From Diphasiastrum complanatum (taxonomy: Eukaryota > Streptophyta > Lycopodiopsida > Lycopodiales > Lycopodiaceae), in assembly GCA_029204225.1 (NCBI GenBank), contig CM055106.1, positions 18,052,149 to 18,116,148 of the forward strand: a stretch of 64,000 nucleotides of DNA, given 5' to 3'. The notes beneath the pieces were generated by a model that was given only the letters and a program-made list of their open reading frames with translations, did not search any database and was not told the DNA's origin. Below, piece after piece: positions 30,917 through 64,000 of this stretch (its first letter is position 1; each line of letters starts with the position of its first letter). The translations under genes were made by a program, and so were the position numbers.

Positions 30917-33106
30917 TCCTGATAATGCGAAATCCATTATCCAAATTTCTTCTTTTCTATACATGAACTGCAAAGCTCTATTTTCGGTATAATCCTTCTT
31001 ATGCCTCTGCTCTCGGCAAACTAACGAACATCTTAAAACTCATCTGCCAAACTAACGAACATTTTACCTCATCGACAAGGTATTCCAATACTGATGCCGT
31101 GTACAGCCTCGTCCCTTATTAACACGCACCTGATTACGCCCGGCAAGCTTCTGAGATAGCCACTGGTCAAAATAAAAGTCTTTAACTCGGGCAGTTTGTG
31201 AGGCTGCCCAGATGCGTTCTTTTCATTTGTTCATGCGGCTTTGTTAAGGCTGCGATCGGATGGATGCTACCTATACCTGTGGAATGCTGCGTCTATACCT
31301 GTGTAGTGCTGCGTGGGCTCAAACCTGGGTTGTTTGAGGGTGCTGCTATTGTGCTATGGCTGCTACCTATGGACTGTTGAGTGGGCAACTGTGGGCTATT
31401 TAGAAATCTGATGCAGGACAGCACAATTTATGGGTGTTTGTTTTGCATCATCTGTAGCTTCTTGCATCACATTGACTTAGGAGGCTGAAGAAAGAAGGTG
31501 ATTTTCATTTTCTGTTTTGCTTGGTGCTCTCAGCTGGATTGAGCTCTCAGCTGAATACTGGAAATTGATTGATTGCAAAGAAGTGGAGGGTGCGCGGACC
31601 AGAGGTGCGGCCAGGCTGTTTTGTATTTCTTTTTCTCTATCTCTCTCTCTCTGCTCCACACGCGCGCTATATCTCTCTCCCCGAACCCTAAACCCTAAAT
31701 AAATTGTAACCCTAATAAACCTTAGTTTTTTTGAAAAAGCCTCTCTCTCTCCCTCACCTTGGAGTGGGCTCTATCTTTCTCTCTCCACGAGCTGTTTTTC
31801 TCAAAAGAAGCCAATTCTTTAACGCATTTGACCATTTTCTCGAGACAGCAATGGCAACAAAGACGACCGACCATATTCAAGCTGAAAACATAAATGGTAG
31901 CAAACTAATGCAATGGCAGAGTGAAACATGAATACCGAAAGTATTCATCAAGAAAGATTGGATTGATCGTCATTAAGCAAATGGCATGACTCTCACCTGT
32001 TTGTAAACTTTTTGTTGTAATGAAATTTGCACGAATCTGCTTCTTTGTTAGAACAAGCTCAGTTAATGAAGCATAATGCAAATGCTTTCTCTCTTCAATC
32101 GTATTGTGACTACCAAGAAGAGAGAGAGAAGAAAGATTGTTGCGGTTTTGTCAACTTATTAGAAGAAAAGAGAGGAAAAGACCTCTCTCTCTCCAACACA
32201 TCACATTTTTGATATTTTATCTCTGCAAATCCTAACCCTAAATTAATCAAAAAGAAATTCCCCTCGGATGGAGCACATTCGTCTCTCCTCTCCCACATAC
32301 CAAATATAAGTTTTCTCAGCTTGCATAAGTTTATGCATGTTTTCTCTCTCTAGAAGTCACGTGCCTTTCAACCACACTTCATAATATTTCAATTGCACGT
32401 CAAAGATGTTATATGGCACGCGTGGCCCATTGAAAATGCAAGAACCAATTTTTTTCCATCACATCCAACATTCTCTCTCTCTCTCTCTCTCTCTCACCAA
32501 GAAGGGGGGGCCCGGAGAAGAGGGCTTACATGTGAAAGGGGGGGGGTCCATTACTTGGAAATAGGCAGTGACCAAGCGGAGGTAAATCGTGGGACTGGGC
32601 CAGCGAGCCCCATTCCCATGTGAAACCACCCACTGTCCCATGTGAAACCACTCATTGCTCTCTATGGCTTTGACACCACTTGCAAAAAATTAAAGTGGTT
32701 GTTTTAATTGCTCTTTTAAAAGAGAAATATATTTTTTGCAGATGTGTGAATCTTATGGTTTGATTTTCAATAAAGTTATGAACTCTACTCCCCTTTGAAT
32801 TGAAGTGTTTGAGCTCCATTCCACTCTTCGAATATCAAGTGCAAGACTGGAATTTGCATTATAAATCATCATTGCATTCAGGTTGTACTCTAATGCCTAG
32901 CTACCAAACCTTGAAAGTGCATTCAGGCATGATTTGCTTGCCCCTGTGTCACAAAAGCACGAGAGAACAGCCCTCCAGTTTTTCCTTTTTGATCATGCAT
33001 AGTATGGCAATGATATAGATATTTTGATTCTACTCATAAACTACAATACTGCAGAGCGCAAGATCATACAAAAGTCCGCTATTAATTCTGTGAAGTTGAA
33101 GCCCGT

Positions 33107-33178
<72 letters not shown>

Positions 33179-33601
33179 GAATAGGGTGCAGGTGAAAATT
33201 CCACATTGGGTAGATTTTGGAGATAATTTCTTGTGGGCCCCACGGCCAAGGCCAACCTGGCTTAAAGACACACTAAGGTTTCAACCTGATGCCCTCCCAC
33301 CCAAAAATGTGGGTTAACGAGGAGAGAGAAAGGCCAAAAAAGCCAAGGGAAAATGAAAAATGAGGGGAAACCAGGAATTCGGGTGAACGCTAAAGGGGAA
33401 ATGCAAAATGAGAGAAAGCCAGAAACTCGGGTTAGCAAGGAGAGGGAAAGGACCAAAAAGCTAAAGCCGAGTGAAAATGGAGGAGACTTGGGAGTGTGTT
33501 CGGCCTCGAAGGTAGAGTACCTCTAACATGCCCAGAGGGCCAAGGGCCAGGGAGGGCCAGGGCCCCATTTTGTTGATGTTGTGGAATTGACGAGATCATA
33601 G
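30917..33601. other. Intergenic region between divergent UTP11 and SPDS
   Basis: No gene recognised. Contains a second telomere-like run (AACCCTAAACCCTAAAT at about 31684), short (CT) patches near 31640 and 31740, a CT tract at 32472-32495, G runs near 32508 and 32541, a short duplication (CCCATGTGAAACCAC twice near 32616-32652), and the long CT tract at 33108-33175. Open frames here follow the CT repeats and are not supported as genes. Confidence 0.6.
33108..33175. repeat. (CT)n microsatellite upstream of SPDS
   Basis: A 68-bp pure tract about 710 bp before the preferred SPDS start codon. CT-rich patches can act in plant promoters. Whether this tract does is unknown. Confidence 0.9.
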
Positions 33602-33883
33602 ATGGCGCTACTGGTCTTGTCGCTGTCTAGCACCGCTCGTTTAGGCCGTACATATCGCCATTCATTATTAATGCTTCATTATTATCGTACGAGTTCGATT
33701 AGCGATCTCTGGTTTGAGAGTCAGAAAAAGGGCGGGCAAATCGATCGGCCATCGCTGCCCAAAAGGACGGTCTTATCGATCATTGCTCAGCCATCGCTGC
33801 TGCTGCGGAGGAAAAGCTGGTCCAGAACGAAAAAGCAGGAAGCGATAATCAGTTTAGCGAGCTTGTGTGATCATTCAGGAGGG

Positions 33884-58935
<25,052 letters not shown>

Positions 58936-60246
58936 TTTGTGTATCTAAAAAGTTGGAATAATTGCTACAGTTCAATTCTGGTTAAGTGAAAGTCCCAATT
59001 ATTTTTAGAGGTTTGTTGCCATCAACAGCCTGCAAATTCTGTTAATTTTTGAAATTGTGAAGGCCATCAGAACTGTCATAAAATCGCCCTTTTTGTAACG
59101 TTTTTCTTCCCTCAGCTTGATGTGCATTATTGACAACTCAGAGCAGTGAATCATGTTTTGCTTTCTCCATTGAAGTTGCAAGGGATTCAAAGGGAGGATG
59201 TGAAACGTTTAATGGAAGAAAGCTGCAGAAAATGAGTTAAATATGGCTATTAGGGAGATTTATCCAATTTTACTGATAAACTTGGACAGTCAGGAAGGCG
59301 GTAGTGCATTATTGTTGCAGAAGAACTTGCCTTATATCGTGCCTTTGTATTGCAGGAACAACATAGTTAAGCCCGATTTGGCTTGTGGGACATTCAAAGA
59401 TACAATTAGTAGTGTTTTGAACAGCTTGTTCCTTTCAATCTTATGCTTTATCCATGAGATTAAGTTTATGGATCCCTTTAAGCAATCTTTGTCTAAGATT
59501 TTTGAGAATTTAAACATCGTCAGACAGTTAGACATCTGAAGTTTCTTAGATTGTCTCTGAAAGAATCTTGGGAGTGTAGATGCATTAGTTGAACTTTGAG
59601 CAAGTGGTATGATTAGCCTTTGGTGGCAAGTGTATTTTCTGGGTGCAACAGCAAAACTCCTTTTTCTGAGAAGCATGATCTCACTTTTCTCTAAGACATA
59701 AGTCTCAACTTTTTAACATATATACTTAGTGCTGAAAGGCACATTCTTTCATTGAAAAGCATGGTTTCACTTTTCCTGTAGGATAGTATTATTTTATTCA
59801 TATGGTCTATCAGTTGCTTGCATTAGATACTACAATAGTATTTCAAAATCACTTGTGCTCATTTTTTTGTTCTATATTGAACTTAGGTTAATGCCATCTT
59901 TTTTGACATTACTTTGGGGGCTATCCTTATTTATTTCTCTAGGATATTGATGTTATTGTCTACAAGGTGTTTCATGTGTATACCCTTTGAACCGTGTGGA
60001 TGTTTGCTTTATTCTTTCTCCAAGTTACCAAGTCTCAGTTAACTTTAGATCTCTTTGTTACATTTTTGACAAAATACGGTAAATTTATTAGCGTGCACCT
60101 TTTTATTAAAGAAGCTTTACAATGTCTCTGTTGAGAGCTCGTCTACTTATAGGGCCCATTCCAGCACAATATGAAGGAGCTATTCAATATGGATTTTTCG
60201 CAAATTGTACACCCTGCCATGAAGTTTTCTAGGTTTCCAAAGAGAC
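58936..60246. other. Downstream of SPDS, probably including its 3' UTR
   Basis: AT-rich sequence with no recognised gene. The first few hundred bases should include the SPDS 3' UTR, but no clear polyadenylation signal could be chosen. A 98-codon open frame at 59243-59539 (plus) and one opposite to it lack recognisable motifs. Confidence 0.5.
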
Positions 60247-60571
60247 CATAGATCCTTGGAATGGTATGGAATTGTACATAGGAACGCACTCCTAGGTATG
60301 GCTTCACGAGAAATGGTTGCTTTCACCTTTTTCAGTATCGTGTTTTCAAGAACCGTTTTCAGCATCTTCTTTCCAGGATGATTTCACATTTTCAGGGTCA
60401 TCTTTCATGTTTTGAAGATGATTTCAGGATTGTGGTCTCATGTTTTTAAAGATTGATATGTAGATTTTAGGATCCCGTATCTGAAATTGTACCTTAGGAA
60501 CACAACGGCCGTTTGTAAGGTACGCTTTTGTACCTGTTCCTAAGAAAAATCCTTAGGAATGGGCATCAATG
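60247..60571. mobile_element. Candidate hAT-type MITE with CCTTAGGAA motifs
   Basis: Starts CATAGATCCTTGG and ends GGGCATCAATG. Flanks AAAGAGAC (60239-60246) and AAAGATGC (60572-60579) agree at 6 of 8. Both ends carry palindromic GTACMTWRGGAAC / GTTCCTAAG-type motifs. It has the same layout as the better supported elements, with older-looking flanks. Confidence 0.5.
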
Positions 60572-61780
60572 AAAGATGCTACTTATAAGCTATCAAGACT
60601 TCAACTATCTTGGAGCCCATGTTCATGAGATGCCTTTTCATTTTTCCATATTTTTAAGTTTCGCTCTTCGCATCAATACTAAGAGGGACACATATAATGT
60701 GCTATTCAAATATAGCTAATTTTTGTAAATTATTTGGCTACCCTAAACCTTTGGACTTTTCACACATTAATCTATAAACTAAATGAGGGCAACTATGTTT
60801 GTGCAGCTTTTCTTGTTGGCGTGCTTGTGTTGCACTTTCTTGTTTGTTGTTGATTCTCTTGCTTGGAGTTGACAATATTATAGTCATTTTGGGTTGAATT
60901 TGCTAAATGCAATATGTACAAGTGGTCATTAGCAAGGAGCTTAAAGACACTTTTAGTTCTTGCTTTCATATATAAGATACACCTACTCATTAGGTTTTTC
61001 TTTGAAATTTTGTCTTTGCAAGCTTTTTTGAATTGTATATTTTGTAGATGCTAGATGTTTGTGTTTGGATCTATCTTATAGCTTTCTACTCTTTTAGGCA
61101 ACAAAAGTCTCACCTATTATAAAATTGGTCAAAAAATGGAGATCACATCACACAATCACCATAGCCACTACTCACAAGCTCTCAAAGATGGCACAACAAA
61201 AGTTAATAGATTATTAAGAAACACTGTACACATAGAGTATTCCCAAACTGCATGAAAAGACAGGTGTCCTAAAATTGGCCTACCACTTGTCAAACTAAGG
61301 TCGGGCCCAATATAGCCAAATTCAACTGACAAACTTGGGACATGCCCCCAAGTATAGCAGGTACTATAAATAATTTTGTACAGGCTAATACTTTCTATGT
61401 GTGACTACCCTACTAACCCAAGTAGTCGTCTACGGGATCAGTGTCCGATCAATATATCCTAACAGGTCACGTCCCGAACACAACCATATACAGTAAACCA
61501 AGTATATTGTACACTAATTACATCATTACATTTAGAGCTTATACTAATGAATAAGGTCAAAACTGATTTCTAGCTCTCTTCCTTAAGCTCAAATGTGATA
61601 AGAGTGAAAAACAATAATTTGTAACAATGTCTGGAGTGTCCAAAAGATGTTATGCATATCACAACTATTATGTACTTGACTCACACTCAAGCACACTAAC
61701 AAACCGCCAGGTTTGACTCACAAAGTATCATGTAAACACAATGCTCATATAGAGAGTCTAGCATACTCTTGACCAACTGA
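60572..61780. other. Non-coding DNA, no feature recognised
   Basis: AT-rich up to about 61100. After this the composition becomes more balanced, with a possible TATA-like CTATAAATAA near 61370. No gene seen. Confidence 0.5.
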
Positions 61781-61809
61781 CTCGTCCCCAATCCAACTTG
61801 ACCACAAGT

Positions 61810-62010
61810 GGACCACATGAGCGACATGGCTCAAACTAAGGAAATCTCATTGCCACCATGAGACTTACATCCTCCATCTAGCTAGGTTGACATCCTATCA
61901 GACACTTACAAGCACAAATTTGTAAAGCTGACATGAATGAGCGACTGAGGCTCAACTTGAGGAAATCTTACTGCCACCATAAGATTGCACCCTCACCAAA
62001 TAGACAACTA
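61810..62010. repeat. Imperfect direct repeat, about 120-bp period
   Basis: ATGAGCGACATGGCTCAAAC ... GCCACCATGAGACT (61816) and ATGAGCGACTGAGGCTCAAC ... GCCACCATAAGATT (61936) repeat in order. Such blocks occur in LTRs, but no second LTR or coding region was identified. Confidence 0.55.
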
Positions 62011-64000
62011 GTAGACAATGACAAGTCAATGAACATAAAATGACTACTTTGTTTCACTGTAGCAAATGCACAACCACATACAACTTCGACTCAGATCTAG
62101 ACTCCCGTGACAAGGCAACATGCAAGCCCACACACACTCATGCAAACCAACACGAATGATAAAGCGTCAAATACATGACCAAGGCCTGCCCATAAGTGGT
62201 ATCATGTCGTACCAACACCTGTGCCACCTGTAGATCCACTGCTAAACTCAATAGGACAACTCCTTTTTGGTGTGTAGTTGACGGTTTAAACAACAGAATC
62301 ATTCTTAACACATGAAATTTGTGTACCATTGGTATTGTTACTTCCATCTATCTTCAAGGCAATTGTCTCTCCACTAACTGTAATAGAGCTCTCAGAGGAC
62401 ATTTCCTAACTTGGAAGTCTACCAAGGACTCAATGAATGAATGTACACAAACCTCACCATAGGCTATACCTGAGTAGCTCGCCCATCTCCCAGAGATAGT
62501 GATGATGATCTGCCTCTCCTACATCCCATGTAGGCTCAACTTCCCATGCTTGACGTTGCCAACTCTGATTTGACTAGTATATAGGCCTCCCACCAAGGAG
62601 CCTATCTCCCCACAACATCCATCATAGCGTCCAAGCCAAAGCAAATGCAAACTAGATCTTCTATTGTGATGAATAACTCACTCACGATCCATAACATATC
62701 AGGTAGGATAGCTCCAGAACCCTGTACCCTGTACCATCTGATCACCAAGTATCCATTGCCCGCTGATAGCTTCCCAAGAATCTGTTCACCTGTAGTGACT
62801 GGATCTAACCAAAAACTGCATCCTGCTTACCAAAAGATGATGGATAGAAATAACATGTGACGCCAACCTGGAGACTACTGTGCATATGACCATGCAACTC
62901 ACCTGATCACTCGCCAAAGTATCAGCTGTCACTCCCTGAGCAACTATCTACATCCCTGCTGGCTCACAACCATGGGCATGTTGGATGCACATCACCTCGT
63001 AATGCTCTCCATGCCCTCAGGATATGTACCACCTGCAAGTACACTCCATGACCCCTACCTCCAAGTAGGCATGACCTGTCCCTAGGTCATCACATGATGC
63101 ACCAGCTGAAGAACATCGTCCATACATCAAATGACATATCATACCTGAGCAACTGTAGCATCTTCCTGAGTGCCACCCCAATGGACTCATTATCCACATA
63201 CTATGCTCACCTGATGTCTCCGATCCTGGTCACCATCCTGCTAGACAAGCCGAACTCCAAAGCATCACCTACTCCACCTGGCTCCTAGCATCTGCTCGCT
63301 CTCCCTGGCTATGTGCCGCCCGACACCATGCCAATGCCAGCATATCCCTGAGTTGCCGCTCACGGGATCCCGAGACTACTGTCTCCCTGATTGTACTGAG
63401 GTATATGGCTCTGAGTGACTTCCTCTAAACTTCCCCATGATCTCACCACCTGAGAATCTGCACCATAGAAATTCCAACACATGTGCCAAGCCTAGACTCC
63501 TGCAAATACAGCCAAATGCATGAAAGCTATAGGTAGCTTATCCACGTCCGTGATGGTAGATGCCTCCCCATCAATGCCAATGCCAATGATTGGTCCCCTG
63601 CTGTAATGTCGACCTGTACTCTCAAATGAGCACACCATGAAGTCCTCGCCATCAATGTCCCCTACAGTAGATCACTAGCAAAACACCCATCATAGCGTTT
63701 TCCCTCCGATCACACCCCGTGCGATCTCCATCAGCTCTTCAACCTAGAGTTGGCTCTCAAAGCTTCACGCTTTGACCATTTGCGTTTGCAGCTTCCTGAT
63801 TCCATCATGAATCCCACGTGTAAGTCCTATCCATGCCAATGACTCAAGTCCAATATGAAATAGCTGCCCCCTGATGATCATCCCATGTCATCCTGCAATG
63901 CTATCCCTACCAGGTATCCCAATGCCATCCCTGATCACAAAGATCTGAGCATCTACCCTGTAGTGCCCACCTATATTCCCCCAAGCTAGCTCCTAGCTGC
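62011..64000. other. C-rich, A-poor-in-G region, unidentified (possible decayed retroelement)
   Basis: Compared with the rest of the window it is richer in C and in CATG/CCATG words on the plus strand. Open frames are short and overlapping on both strands. No protein family was recognised after reading both strands. Short repeats of ATGCCAATG(C) occur between 63320 and 63925. It continues past the window end. Confidence 0.4.

Noticed and set aside
31684-31700. Interstitial telomere or chromosome end
   Set aside because: Only two repeat units; better explained as promoter telo-box sequence or chance.

Overview
This window is nuclear DNA of a land plant. It holds two intron-rich genes that match plant/eukaryotic families closely. 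Transposable elements typical of plant genomes are packed into and around them: hAT, Ty1/copia, Ty3/gypsy chromovirus and LINE. Ten long (CT)n/(GA)n tracts are also present. Introns of 5-20 kb and this microsatellite load suggest a large-genome, non-angiosperm plant such as a fern, lycophyte or gymnosperm. That lineage guess is inference only.

The two genes are divergent and each covers about 25 kb. On the minus strand, positions 30699 to 6433 encode a complete UTP11 homologue (SSU processome, 18S rRNA maturation). It has 8 exons, 229 codons, all introns GT-AG, and one intron of 20,051 bp. On the plus strand, positions 33884 to 58935 encode a complete spermidine synthase. It has 9 exons and 372 codons, with all active-site motifs present and one GC-AG intron. 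Both models stay in frame across every junction. A 3.2 kb intergenic region lies between them, with telo-box-like repeats on the UTP11 side and a (CT)n tract on the synthase side.

Layout. 1-5697: degenerate autonomous hAT element (BED finger, DUF659, hAT dimerisation domain, AT-hooks), left end outside the window. 5716-6057: short hAT-type element with an 8-bp duplication. 6433-30699: UTP11. Its giant intron holds a partial copy of the same short element (about 9243-9461), two LINE copies in tandem (11.0-15.1 and 15.3-20.1 kb, the first with an internal inversion), and a Ty1/copia relic split by a whole Ty3/gypsy chromovirus (21305-27251, 5-bp target duplication). 33884-58935: spermidine synthase. 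Its introns hold a copia scrap, an ORF1-only LINE, a 295-bp-period duplication, two nested hAT miniature elements each with a perfect 8-bp duplication, a second hAT relic, and further miniature elements. 58936-64000: no recognised gene.

The most interesting pattern is a set of hAT-type elements. Several have CATAG-like ends and 8-bp target duplications, and each family carries its own subterminal palindrome. Other points worth a look are LINE copies ending in AATAAAGCT plus a pyrimidine tract instead of poly(A), and (GA)n tracts placed about 30 nt before the acceptors of the longest intron in each gene. No wholly new gene system was found.
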